Positions 9,926 to 22,247 of a stretch of 58,543 nucleotides of DNA are shown here, in pieces; within the stretch, counting starts at the first letter, position 1, and every line of letters begins with the position of its first letter. The DNA comes from Chromera velia (lineage: Eukaryota > Sar > Chromeraceae). Location: contig JAHBMJ010005764.1 in assembly GCA_018398765.1 (NCBI GenBank), positions 5,157 to 63,699 on the forward strand, given 5' to 3'. A model generated the notes under the pieces. It did no database searches. It was not told the DNA's origin and was given only the letters and a program-made list of their open reading frames with translations. The position numbers and the translations under genes are program-made.

Positions 9926-10258
9926 TCATGTTGTTTCATGTTGCAATAGCTGAAAACCGGCAGCTCTCCTCCGATCTGCCAGGGAAGTCCTCTCTTCGAC
10001 TTTGCCTGACAGCACTACGAATGGACTGGCTGGTAGGCTTTTCAGAAGTGTCAGAGGACAGTGGTAGCTCTCGCTTTGGGTAAGATCGACTGCCTGGGTG
10101 CGCTCTTGCTTTGGGTAAGACGCCAGCGTGACACCGTCTCCGTTGTGTTCTACGTCGAGAACGTCATCTGGCAAGGAAAGATGGTTCGGGCGATCTTCCA
10201 CATCATTTGTCTTTCGCTTTTCGAGTGAGTTCTGTTCATCAACACTTCTCTTTGGCAT
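9926..10258 (-). CDS. Small hypothetical protein (110 aa), divergent
   Basis: A single open frame starts from ATG at 10258 (MPKRSVDEQNSLEKRKTNDV) and stops at 9926. The composition is mixed, without the repeat character of nearby shadow ORFs. The start lies 107 bp from ATG 10366 of the divergent gene on the plus strand, so a shared promoter is possible. The DNA includes a 13-bp duplication (GCTTTGGGTAAGA, twice near 10074 and 10110). No domain recognised. It could equally be a chance ORF in the promoter region. Confidence 0.3.
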   Translation of the reverse strand: MPKRSVDEQNSLEKRKTNDVEDRPNHLSLPDDVLDVEHNGDGVTLASYPKQERTQAVDLTQSESYHCPLTLLKSLPASPFVVLSGKVEERTSLADRRRAAGFQLLQHETT

Positions 10259-10365
10259 CCTTTCTTTTTTTAAGTTCCCTCTTCGACTCTCTTGTCTCCG
10301 TATCTGCGAACAAGCATTCTTTCCTTTTTGTTGTTTTTTTGTTTTTTTTTCATCAGTGACTAATC

Positions 10366-13207
10366 ATGGTAGACCAAGCGAAAAGGCTGAAAGATCGCAT
10401 GTGCGGGCTGCTTGGCGCTGTCTTCACGCCCCTGTCCACGTCCTCTTATGTCGTCTGCGTGGTGGGTTCGGTTGACGTATTTGCTGGTTCTGTCTCCTTC
10501 CCTTCCCTCCCCCCCTCCCTCCCTGCATTTGGGATACTGAGAAGGACGAAGAGGGGAAAGTTGTCAAATGTTTCGATCCAGTGCAGAGAAGGATGGGTGG
10601 GAAAGTAGAGGTGGTGCAGAACCCTGTACTGCGGTCGGTGGAGGGCCTCAAAACCCTTGATAGCTTCCAAGGAATTGGTCTTCGCTTTTCCAGGGAGAGG
10701 GAGAAGAAGACATACACCGCTGCTTGGACCTGGAGGGGAATGGAGAAGGGTCATCTGATCTCCTTGCTTGGTCAGACTCTGATCCCGAACCGCCAGGCTC
10801 TGATCGACGGTGTCATCCAGGTGTTTCTCGAGAAAGAGGACTCCGGCCCTGGAACAATAGCAGATGACTACCTGAAGAAGAGTCAGACGGTTCTGTCAGA
10901 CCACTGGCAAGCCCTTCAAGTAGGTCAGCTCCTGTTGTAGACTTCATTTGGAAGGCGGAGAAATGATGATTGAGGGTTTTTTCATGCATGCCGCGTCCCC
11001 ATATATGAAAGGCGGATCTAACCTAGTTTATCGATTTGTTCCGTCCTAAGACTACCAGCGATGAAAATAGGCGTGACTTCGATCACCCTGATACAGCTGA
11101 TCAATCGCGGCTTCACAACAGGTTGGACAATCAAAAGAGAGAGAAAAGAGACAGAGGGGATCATGCAGGGCAGAACCTTCGAGACACTTCAGTTCTTTCA
11201 TTGAAAAAAGGCTACCCTTTTAATCAGAAAGACTTTAATTGTGCGTGGAAATAGGAGATTGGAAGCGGTTGCTACTTCTGGGAACAAGAAAGATTCAAGA
11301 GAGAAGGAAGGAAGGAAGGAAGGACAGAAGGACAGGAGGGACGGAAGGAAGCGGAAGGAAGGAACGAAGGAAGGGGAGAACAAATAGGCAGGGAAAGAAG
11401 CTAGGAATGAAGGGAAGAAAGAGAGAAGAAACACAGAAAAGGGGAAAAAGAGAAAAAAAGATGGACACCCAGCTCATGCAGGTGATCAATCATACCTTCA
11501 CATGATGCAAAATTCGACCTGTTCGGTCTTCTTGCACTTTGCCCGTCGGAAGTTCATTGGTTGTGTCGATCTTACGCATTTTCTCATCCCATTCTCCCCT
11601 TCTCCTTTCGTTTTTTCTCCGCCTCTCCTTCCCTCCCGCCCCCTCTCCCTTCCACCTCTGTGCAGGGAATTCCGGTTCCTGGTGCAGTCCCTCTCTCTGC
11701 GGAAGCAGCTTTGGAAGAAGTCACGAAGTCTGACGTCAGTACGTCCGCCTCCTGTCAGTGAAACCAAGACTATCGGATTCTGGAGCTCCATTTCAGTTGT
11801 TACAGTAGTGCTTGACTGACTCACATGCACCAAGTTTCTCTTGCATTGATAGTCAGCAAAGACGGAGACGTACGTGCACGTTACGAAACCAGGCTGCTTC
11901 TGCTTCTGTGTGTTTATGAGCACAAGGCAGCCGAGAAAAAAATGTGTCAGAGAGAATCTGCTGGTCTGTGTGCTATGTGTATGCATGTACGAGTGGGAAA
12001 GAAGATAAATGGCGGAAATAGAGGAAGTGACGGAAATGACGAACATGACAGAAATGAAGGAAATGAGAGAAATGAAGGAAAATTTAATGGCAGAAGTGGC
12101 GGAAATGAAGGAAATGAGGGAAATGGCGATGCATTCGCGCGATGTCTGTCTCTATGCATGCATGTGCGTTCGGGTTTAATATACGACTGCAACATCGTGT
12201 ATCAATCCGATTAATTCGTTTTTCTATCACCTTCCTGACGGTGCCCGTGTTTCCTCTCAGACTCGTCGCATGGTGCTCGTCTTCTTCCTCTTTGCAGTCG
12301 GAGACCTTCATGAAAACGTACCAGCCCATGAAAGTTATCTCACGCGCCCGCTTTCTGAAAAATTTCATGGTAGGAAACCCGACGCGCATTGGATCGAACC
12401 TGTCAGACGACGAGGAAGACGTACAGCCTATCAGAAGAGAGAGGAGGCCAACAAATCTCTCTGATGGGAGATCCAGAGCCAGAATGAACAGGGGACCTGC
12501 TCAGCCTAAGAATCCAGCGCAAAGAATTGAAAGGGGAGAGAAGATCCGACGGGCAAACGAGATATGGCAGATGATGATGGAGGACAAGGACGCTGAGGGG
12601 GCGAAGGCTTACAGGAGGACACACTGGGGGGTTGCCTTCAACGATCAAGTGGAAGAGACTGGTTGGTTCCTCTGAGCCTCCTCTCTTACCGGGTCCCTAG
12701 CTTCCTCGTCCGTACCTCTTTCTTTACTTGCGGCCTCAAGCTTTCGATTGCGGCATGATCTCGCTGTGTTTGACAATGTGTGAGACGCCGTCTCTTTCTC
12801 TTTCTGTCTCTCTTGTGTCAGTCTCTGTCCTCTCTTTTCTGAAACCGCTCGTTCCTGCAAGTGTGCATTTTTGTGTGCATGTATGTGTAAGAAAGAGAGT
12901 GAGTATGTATACATGTGTCTCTCTGGTAGAGCACCAGCAAAGCGTGCGCGATGCGTGTGCGTGCCATTAGCTAGTCACTCCCTCTCGCTCCCTCTGTGGC
13001 TGCCTGCTGTACGCAGAGTTCAAGTCATCTGAACGCCCTCTAGCAGTCCGCGAGAAGTCCCTCCGGATGCGGTTCCACAGCAGCTTACCGCGGATGTCAA
13101 CCTCAGGCAAATCGAAGCAGAAGGGGGGGGGAGCTGCAGCATTTGCCGACGCTTCCTCATCATCTTCGTCCGCTTCCTCCGCACCTGCACAAGTGGAAAT
13201 GAATTGA
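10366..13207 (+). CDS. Hypothetical protein, 4- or 5-exon gene
   Basis: Exons are 10366-10476, 10542-10919, 11666-11734 and 12298-12675, all junctions in phase 0 with GT-AG borders. The start MVDQAKRLKDRMCGLLGAVF follows a poly-T stretch. The product is basic, with segments such as FDPVQRRMGG, a TWRGMEKGHL block, and a C-terminal Arg-rich part (RRERRPTNLSDGRSRARMNR). Exon 4 can end at its own TGA (12673-12675). Alternatively a donor at 12662 (phase 1) joins exon 5, 13017-13207 (starting EFKSSERPLAVREKSLRMRF and ending in a Ser/Ala-rich tail), also phase-compatible. I slightly favour the longer form because the 13017 exon reads as protein and has a proper TACGCAG acceptor. No family recognised. 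Exon 3 (23 codons) is the weakest. Confidence 0.55.
12001..12130 (+). repeat. Degenerate (GGAAATGA)n minisatellite in intron
   Basis: Imperfect GAAATGA/GGAAATG units fill the 3' part of the intron between exons 3 and 4 of the hypothetical gene. They produce a repetitive Asn/Glu/Gly ORF that is not credible as coding. Confidence 0.6.
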
Positions 13208-13834
13208 TGAGATGAATTGTGCCCCCCCGTCTTTCTGTCTAGCTGTCTTTCTGATCACAGTCACTGAAAAGGAAAGAGAAGAAGAAGAAAAAAAAAACAG
13301 AGAGAAGAAAACTATACAGTCTGTCTGACAGTATCTGTTTGTCTGTTTCATCGTCCGTCTGTGCTTCTGTCTTCAGTCGTAAGCTCTGGTACGCGAAGGG
13401 AGGAGGTTTTGATTGGGGCTCTCTTCCTCTGTCCGTTGTGTCTAGCCGTTGTGTCTGTCGACTCTTATCGTCCTCATCGTGGCAGCGCGGTCCAGGGAGG
13501 GAAGCTTCTTCGATGTATGCATCTGGAGTATATTCATCTTCCTCCAATATTTTTTTCGCTTTCCCAGACCACGAAGAACATCTGGAGGATCATGTCCGGG
13601 GTAGACTAGAGTTGGCTGGGGGGGTCGCATCTGATTTTCATCTGAATTCTGGGAAGAAGGGGAGAGCAGAGGGACGGGAGACAGAGGAAGGCAGAGGCAG
13701 AAGCGCTGAGCCTCATTCCTCCTTCAGACAGACACCCTTTCACTATGTTTTTGTGAAAAGCAACAAAAGAAAAGAAATGACAGAGAAGCACAAAGTGAGG
13801 GTAAAAGAAGGAGAGGAGAGAGTAGAGAAGGAGA
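13208..13834. other. Ambiguous stretch downstream of hypothetical gene
   Basis: Contains a plus-oriented copy of the purine-rich intronic element (about 13240-13332, ending ACTATACAGTCTGTCTG), and a possible acceptor at 13568 (TTTCGCTTTCCCAG) before a short open stretch. The minus strand of 13340-13630 is also open with a mixed composition. I cannot decide between a further exon of the upstream gene and noncoding DNA. Confidence 0.3.
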
Positions 13835-14036
13835 GGAGGAGAAAACGTGCAGCCTGTGAGGAGAGAGAGGAGGCCCACGAATCTCGGAGATGGGAGGTCG
13901 AGAGCAAGAATGAACAGGGACGTCCCTGCTCACTGACAGCCTGAAAAGCCAGCGTAAAGATTCGAAAGGGAAGAGAAGATCCGACGGGCGAACGAGACAT
14001 AGAAGATGATAATGGAGGACAAGTCCCGATGAGTCC
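13835..14036 (+). pseudogene. Decayed duplicate of hypothetical-gene exon 4
   Basis: From about 13835 the sequence parallels 12418-12592 of exon 4 above: GAGAGAGAGGAGGCCCACGA versus AGAGAGAGGAGGCCAACAAA, and AGAGAAGATCCGACGGGC is identical in both. The copy has indels and a TAG in the frame that corresponds to the exon 4 protein (GCGAACGAGACATAG). It is therefore a partial tandem duplication of the 3' end of the gene that no longer codes. Confidence 0.65.
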
Positions 14037-14835
14037 TGTCTGTGCACATCTAGCTAGCTACTACGCTACACCAGCGTTCCTAAGGAGCAGATGAACCAGG
14101 GTCGTTGTTCTTTTTACCGGACCTATAAATAAAGCTATAATTGAAGAACTAGTTGAAGAACGAAAGCCAGGACGTGCTGTGATGAGTTCAACTGCAATAG
14201 GGGCAATGAACTGAACAACAAGTAGTGGTTACATTGACTCCGGGGCGGGAGAAGATTTTTAGGCTTCTAACATTTGGCGGCAACGCATCTAACAACACAT
14301 GCATGAGAAGGTTGAACAACGCATGATCGATGCTAGGATCGATGCTTCCCTTGAATCCCTTCTAGGTTTTTTTTTATATTAAACAAATTGATTCTTAGAT
14401 TGATTCTAAACGATGTAAACCGACTTCTGGTAGCAGACTGCGGGCCAAACCTAGAATATCAATGCAATGCAATACCGTATGCTATAAAACAGTTTTTTTG
14501 TTACAACAGCGTTAAATTCAATGGAACTTATTAAATTATTCTGAATGTTCTCTTTTAAACTCTGTTATAGTGCAATTTATATCGTGCAGCCTAGCATGCA
14601 GCGTGCTTATGTACGAATCAGTGTCGCTAACTCAAGGTATCTGATTTGATGTAGTCCTAGATGTAATCTTGTTTAACAAACTTAGTTGTACACAACGATG
14701 AAAAAAAAAAAATAATAATAACTTAAGTAACTACACAGATGATCTGACATGAGTGAATGAAATTTAGATTGCTTCCAAGCACCTTGAAACATCTCTAAAA
14801 ACACCTTCTCCGAGGCTTTTCGGGCTCCTCAATAA
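14037..14835. other. Intergenic, AT-rich, no gene seen
   Basis: No ORF of interest and no tandem array beyond a short A-rich run near 14700. This is the space between the convergent ends of the hypothetical gene and the carrier gene, so it should hold both polyadenylation regions. Confidence 0.5.
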
Positions 14836-15092
14836 TCAAAGGAGAGCAGACAGTTTTGAATTTGTGCTCTTACTTTCCAAATACTCATTCGATCGCGCAC
14901 CTCTCTTCCCTCTTCTTGCCAAGCCGACGAGCTTGGAGGCAAATCTCTGAAGAAGCGCTCTGACGAACGCCATCAAAGCATACTGCAGGGAACTCTTCAC
15001 CATCTGCACAACAAAAAAGAAGTAGCAGTGTGGTCTGAATCAAAGTGGTTGGAAACTTGAGTCAGGGCAACAGAGCTTGCAAGCACTATGTG

Positions 15093-15130
<38 letters not shown>

Positions 15131-16108
15131 CACGCGCGTTTGTGCGGGAGTGGGTGAGTTTCCCTCTCTGTTCTCTGTCCCTAACTCTCTGTCTTTTGAG
15201 AGAGCTGTACACAACTACCGCAAACCTTCTACCCACGCAGTCAGCGGAAGAGGAGACGAAGTTCCCTTCCCCCCTTCCCATGCCCCCACCCCCGTACCTA
15301 CCTGCGGAATTATTCCTCTGTACATCCCGCTGAGACCCTCTGACATGAGCACGGACACGAACACCCATCTGAGCCCTCGGTCCTCCGCCCGCGCAGGCAG
15401 AGCAAACTGCCTGTGCCGTCCCTCCCGCACATACAACTGGATAGGAGGAAGACCATGCATATCCCCCCCAACACCCCCAAGAAAATGATCCCCCCCTCCC
15501 CCAGCTGTCCCATCCATCATCTCACCATTTCCCCCATGCACCGCGTAAAGAGACCCCAACCCCCCTCGTTCCTGTTGCTGTTGCCGTGATAGAATCGCTT
15601 CCATCACTCGCAAAGTCGCCGCATCTTTTGCCCGAGGCCCCCCCCCCCGTCCTGCGCGCACGTGTATACGTATGTGTGGAAGGAATTGCATGCATGAATG
15701 AGTGATGGCGATCAACGCCGTATGGCTCTTTGTGTTTTTGCCGTCTTCCCATTTTTGCCCACCGCTACAGCGAAGCAAAATAAGGCTGAGGGAGGACCCA
15801 GAGTCCCTGCCCCCACACCAACCGGAAGGAAGGGAGGACAATCAGGGCAGATGGAGGAAGAGGGCAAAAGAATAGAGAAGAAGAGGGAGGAAAAATAGAA
15901 GAAGAGACCCCACAGAAGGAAAAAGTCACTCACCGATTCAGCCAGAGTATCGACAATAAAAGATCCAAAAAAATCCGAGAAGAGAGAGGTCAAGAAGGAA
16001 GTGCTCTTGTGACCGCCCCTCACTCACATGCAAAATGTGCAAACGGACAAGCACAGACCAAACAAACAGACCTGGAGGCCCACCGTGGAATTCCAAATCT
16101 GCAGCACG

Positions 16109-16204
<96 letters not shown>

Positions 16205-16272
16205 TACACACACAGACACACAGGTACCTGGTACACACACTCAGACTCACACACACTTACACACTTACACAC

Positions 16273-16313
<41 letters not shown>

Positions 16314-19300
16314 TACACACTCTTACACACACACTCACACACATTCACACACACGCACGCACGAGCACACATACAACATAAAACGCAGCGGCGGACATAA
16401 AACACAGCCGCGGAAAGGCAGAAATACCGAGAGAGATACACTCCCCGGTTGTTCTTTCTGCGTTCACCAACACGGACAACAAAAGCAACGCGAACGAGAA
16501 CTAGTCCCCTGTCTGCCTCACTGCCCACGCACCCGTTTCCGAAAGGCAGAAGGACGCGCACTGGTTGATCACTGCTTCGTCAAAGAGTGCCGACGGAGAG
16601 GGTGGCACAGTCGTTGTTGGCTGAATACACAAAAAGGTACAGGAAAAAACCCGTCTGAACATTGATTGAAGACAGGAAGGAAAGAGCGAGCAGCCGGCAA
16701 ACAGGAAAAATACTGCGAAGAAAAAACAGCAGGATGGATGCCTAGTTCCACTGCATAACGAACACGTCGGAGAAATACGATGGGCATGCAGCAGCTTTCC
16801 TTCCTTCCTTCCTCCTCCCCCTCCTTCCTCTCTTTTTTCTTTTCTTTCTTCCTTTCATTCTTCCCTTGTTTCTTCCTTTATTTTTTCCTTTCCTTCTTCC
16901 TTCCTTCTTTCCTTCTTTTCTTTCTTTCTTTCTTTCTTTCTTCCTTCTTTTCTTTTTTCCTTCCTTCCTTCCTTCCTTCCTTCCTTTCTTCCTTCCTTCC
17001 TTCTTTTCTTTCTTTCTTTCTTTCTTTCTTGCTTTCTTTCTTTCTTTCTTTTCTTCTTTCTCTTTTCGTTTCTTCTTTCCTTCTTTTTTTTTTCTTCCTT
17101 CTTGTCTTTCTTCCTTTCCTTCCACAGATGCACTCACTCACATGGTGCACATTCCTCTGCGAAGGTACGTTCTTGAGGCTCGCAAGAACGCCGCCCCCAT
17201 CGCCTCCATCTCCCATATCTCCCTGAGCCCCTCCGATTTCCCTCCAATGATCCGACAGCCGGAAAGGAGCACGACCAGGCACAAGAAAGGACGACCGCGC
17301 ATTCGACGTCTCCTCCTCCTGTCCCCCGTCTGCTGCTGCCGGTCGGTGCGTCTCCCCGGGTCCAAGGCGGCCTGAAGGCTCACGAGACGAGGAGGGGGGG
17401 AGGAAGGAGCGACGTGCCCCCACCCCCCCACCGTGGCCCCCGGAGGGAAAGGGAGAAGGCATGCCCCCTGACCTCGAAGACCTCGCACCTAATGCATCAT
17501 GTGCATTGCCTGAACTCCTGCTGACTCCTTCCCCGTCTAGATGCGAGAACCCCACTACTCGCATTACTCTCTCTCTCTCGGAAGAAGACGAAGAGGAAGA
17601 GCCTTTGAGGACATTGGAAGAGGAAGGGGCGCCCTCGCGAGTGCTGCTGCTGGGGGAACCCCTACTCGACAGGCCGTCAAGCGTCGCCCTCAGGAGAGGA
17701 GACTGGAGCTACGCACGGATGCATCCATGTACACATATGTATGCATGTATGTATGTGCAGACATGTACATATACAGATACAGAGAGAGAGAGAGAGAGAG
17801 AGAGCGCATCTCACTCACTCCCCCAAAAGGAGAGTTGTCGGCTGGCTGCCTAAAGGGTGGGTGCATGATAAACACACACACACAGATACAAAAGTTTTTG
17901 CACGACTGTGGATCGAGGCAGCATGCCGTCAGATGCTTCAACAACACGGAAGAAAAAGCATGCTTACGAACGTCCCATCCTCTTCGGCCAGGCGACGCCA
18001 CAGAAACTTGTGCTCACTGGGCCGGAAAGCGACTCCATGCATATTTTTGAGCGGACCAGCCTGTCAGGCCCCCAGTGACATGCATGCATCCGCTTTTGGG
18101 GGGCCTCTCCTACTTGCTCTGTGCAGGGAGGGAGAGGTCCGTTCGTTCGAAGAGTTCCTTCACTGACTGACCTGTAGAGCGTGGTGGTCGGCCTTGGAGT
18201 TTTCGGAAATACACTCGCCGGAGGGCGAGGGGGCGCACTGAAGGTAGACAGGGAGGGACGACCAAAAGAAAGAAAGAAAGGTTGGACAGAAAGAAAAGAA
18301 AAGAAAAGAAAGGGATCATGCATCCAGAGAATAGAGGGGGGTGGAAAGGAAAGGGGGAGGGGGAGGGATGGAGGGACAGAGAAGGCTCGCTGGTCAACTT
18401 GACGAAAAAACAAAACAGAGACCACTCCCTTCCTTCATTTCCCTCTTCTGTCCTTGATACCTTTCCTCAGTCTCCTGCTTACTTTTTCTCATCCCTTATT
18501 CTTTTGGGCCGGACAAATCGCTACCGATGTCTTCTGCTTTCTCTCTCTCTCTCTATGTGTGTGTGTGTGTGTGTGTGTGTCTGTGTGTGTGTGTGCGTGT
18601 GCACACCCTGATGTTCTATCTGTGCTCACGAGAGATGCTCGACAGAGTGTGGGCGGGGGGCTGTGACAGACCTGCAGAAGAATTTTTGCTCGAATGTAGG
18701 GGTACGTGAAAGCAGTTGCAACCAGCTTCGCCAGACCGCCGACAAATGCAGCCTCCACAGGGGACAAGGGGGGAAGCCTGCATGCAGAATTCAGGAATTC
18801 ATTCCAGCAGTCAAAAACGTCCATTTACCAACTTGGGGAGGGCATGTAGCCAGCAAGCAAGCAAATGAGAGAACAGACTGCACTCCTCCTCCCCCCCTTC
18901 TCTCAGTGAGTGTGGGCGTGTGGAAATATGTTTCCATCCCTCCCTCCCTCCCTCCCTCCCTCCCCGCCTGCAGCTGAACGTCTGACCTCTCATCATACCA
19001 GGATCCGAGGACCGGAAACGGAGGGGGGCCTCTTCCAGCGGGTCCACTCATCACATGCACCTGCGCAAACTTGAACCACCTGCAGAGAGAGAAGGGAAAA
19101 GAAGAGAAGAGAGGAGAAGATCAGAAAGAAAGCAGAAAATGACAAGACCACTCAGTAATAAATAACTCTTGTTTACACCCGCTAAAACCCACAGGAGCCC
19201 GCCCTTCTTTTGAACTAACTGCACCTTGAATGAATGCAATAAAACACTTGCCTGCCGCGTGGCAACAAGATCCGGCGCGGACGCCCAGAGACCGAGATGC

Positions 19301-19609
19301 AGAAAGAAATGCATGCATGCATGCAGATGCTGCGAGGGGGGCATGCAGTGAGTGATGTGCCCGAGGGATGACCAATGCGCCGACCGACCGAACCAACCGG
19401 CCGCTGACTGACCTGAGAGCGTTGGAGAGAAAGTCAAACAATGCGCTGGAGATTCCTCCGTTGGCAGTCAGAGAGAAAGACGCCGACAGGGCACGAAAGA
19501 AACCCCAAAATCCTGCAGGCAGGCAGGCAGGCAGGCAGGCATGCGGGCACGTGTGATTCAGCCTGTGATCAGGATTGTCATCATGACCATTCTTGCGCGC
19601 GCGCGCGCG

Positions 19610-19640
<31 letters not shown>

Positions 19641-20227
19641 TAGAACATGTTATGGATGCCCTTCCCATTTCGCAACCATCGAAGCGAGGCGATGACCTTC
19701 GCCTCACCAGTCAGGTCTGTCAGAACACGTGCACGTAAAGAGCATACATGCGGACGCATGTCCTTGCAAAACCGACTTCAAGAAAGTCAAGAGCGCTGCC
19801 TCGCAAGCAGGGAGAGCGCGAAGAAGGCAGGCAGGCACGAATATAGAAAGAAAAAAAGAATGAAGCACGCATCCATCGATCCATCGATCCCTCGGATCCA
19901 CGATGGATGGATGTACCACTATGATTTACTTATATCATGTGTTAATTATAAATGAAAGGGCGTTCATGTTCGTGCTGTATACAATCAAGAAAAGCACCGA
20001 GAGCAGATACGAAAGGCGAGGCACCCACCCACCCACCCTCAGTCCGCAGAACACGCCGCACAACCTCCTTCGCGGGCATGCCAGAAGTCTGGACGTTAGT
20101 CGCGATGACACCCAAAGGGGAGGAAACGACAAGATTGACCTGCACACAGAAAGAAAGAAAGGAAGAAAGGAAGAAAGAAAGAAAGAACAGAGAAACAGAC
20201 AGACAGACAGACAGACAGAAAGAACGA

Positions 20228-20259
<32 letters not shown>

Positions 20260-20276
20260 CAGAAAGAAAGAAAGAC

Positions 20277-20307
<31 letters not shown>

Positions 20308-22215
20308 ACAGAGAAACAGACAGACAGACAGAAAGAACGAAAGAAAGAAAGAAAGATTAAACAGAAGGTTTGTGTCTTTCTTTCTTTCTTTTCTTTCTTT
20401 CTTTCTTTCTTTCTTTCTGTCTGTCTGTCTGTCTGTTTCTCTGTTCTTTCTTTCTTTCTTTCTTTCTCTCCTCTGCCTCCCACCCCCCCCTCCCCGCTTC
20501 TCTGCGTATGCGTGTGTGTGTTCGGCCGAAATGAGGCTTCAATTACGTTCGAAGACACAAATTTGTTCTGCGACTGGCCAGACAGACAGAGAGACAGGAG
20601 GATTCCGGTAGACAAACAGACCCACAGACAGACAGATTGACAAACAGTGTTGTCTTTTCTTTCCTTTTTCTCATCCTTCTTTCAGAAGACAGACAGACGA
20701 GTTTTACCGATTGGCCAGCACTGCGCGAAGTGAAGTGCTGAGAGGGAAGTACAGGGAGGAAGAAGCAGACAAACAGGCAGCGAGACCCACAGGCCCACAG
20801 ACAGACTGACGATGCCTGCAGTCCCTGCCAGGAGGCTGGCATTCAGCAGCGTCAGTTTGTTCCCGTTCCCTCTCCTTTCGTGCCATCTTTTGGCGCTTTC
20901 GTACAGGAAGAAAAACGACAGGTTCCGAAAGAAGGCTTCTCCCGCCTTTGCCTGTAATTGCAAGAGGGGAAACGGGGCGAAAAGAGGCACGAACACGGAC
21001 AGACGTATGATGAACATATGGGCATTGAAAATATACACGACTTCTTTCTTCAAAGGCGCTCAAAGCAGAGAGAAAAGGAATCCAGAAAGAAGCGAAGAGT
21101 CGGGGGAAAAACGATGAAGTAGAAGAGTGAAAGAAGCCGGGCAGAAAGAGAAAAAAGAGCGGAGAGAAATATGAAAAAAAAGAAAGGAGGAAGGAAGGGA
21201 GGGAAAAAAAAAAGTACAAAGCACACTCGACCTGACTTGCAGCACAAAAAAAGAAATGAAAACGTGCACGAAAGACCTTGAACAGGAAAAACGTGCAACC
21301 CTCCCGGGGGCTCCTCGGTCACTAACATCCCATTCACTCACTCACTCACTCAGTCACTCTCTCGCCCACCAACTGACTTCCCATCCTTGGTAAATTTTCG
21401 AAAAGCCCTCCCGAAAAACGTCCGCAAATACCTGCATACATCCATCGATCCATCACGCATGCCTTCTCTCTCTGCCAGTCAAGATCATACATATGTGCTC
21501 ACTTTCACAGCGCCTCCCCCGCCTTCTCAGAAGAAGGAAAACGACACTGTTCTTCGCTTCAACCCAAACGGGCTCTCCTCCATCATCCCTCTGCGTGTGT
21601 CAGAGTGCGCGCGTGTGCGTGCGAGTGCTCTTGTGTTTCTCCGTCTCAGACTTTCTGTTGCTCCCTCTCCCCTTGCGGGTACGTCTTCAAGTTTTTGTGC
21701 ATCTGTCTCTCCGTCTGTTTCTCGGTCCTGCTTTCAGCGTGTTTGAGTTTATGTTTGTCTGTGTCTGTCTGCCTCTCTGTCTATCCGTCTAAACAGAAAA
21801 GCTCTGAACCGCACAAACACCATTCAAGCGAAAAGAAAAGAACAGAGAGGCACCCAACCAGGCGGAGGTTCAAAGAAGGGAAGAACTCACGGAGAAACAA
21901 ACCGTGGAAGGAACAAGAGAGAGAATAAACAAAACAAAACAAAAAAAGAGGGAGGGAGGGAGGGAGCGCTGACCTGCCCAAAGTGGGAGCGTCTGCTGTC
22001 GATGGACTTTAATTGGTAGCTGCAAATGCAAATGAAACCGTCATTGGGGGACGACCATGGGGGAGTGGATGATATCAGTCCATAGGGGAGTGTGTCTCGT
22101 CTCATTACAGACAGACTACATGTTTTTTCTCCAGACAGACTATATCGTCTTTTCTTTCCCTTTTTCTCTTTCTTCATTCTCTTCTGTTTTGTTCTTTCTT
22201 CGTTTGGCGCGCTCG

Positions 22216-22247
<32 letters not shown>

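Noticed and set aside
16009-16665. Long His/Thr-rich ORF at the (CA)n array
   Set aside because: A microsatellite translation inside a carrier intron, with equivalent ORFs in other frames.
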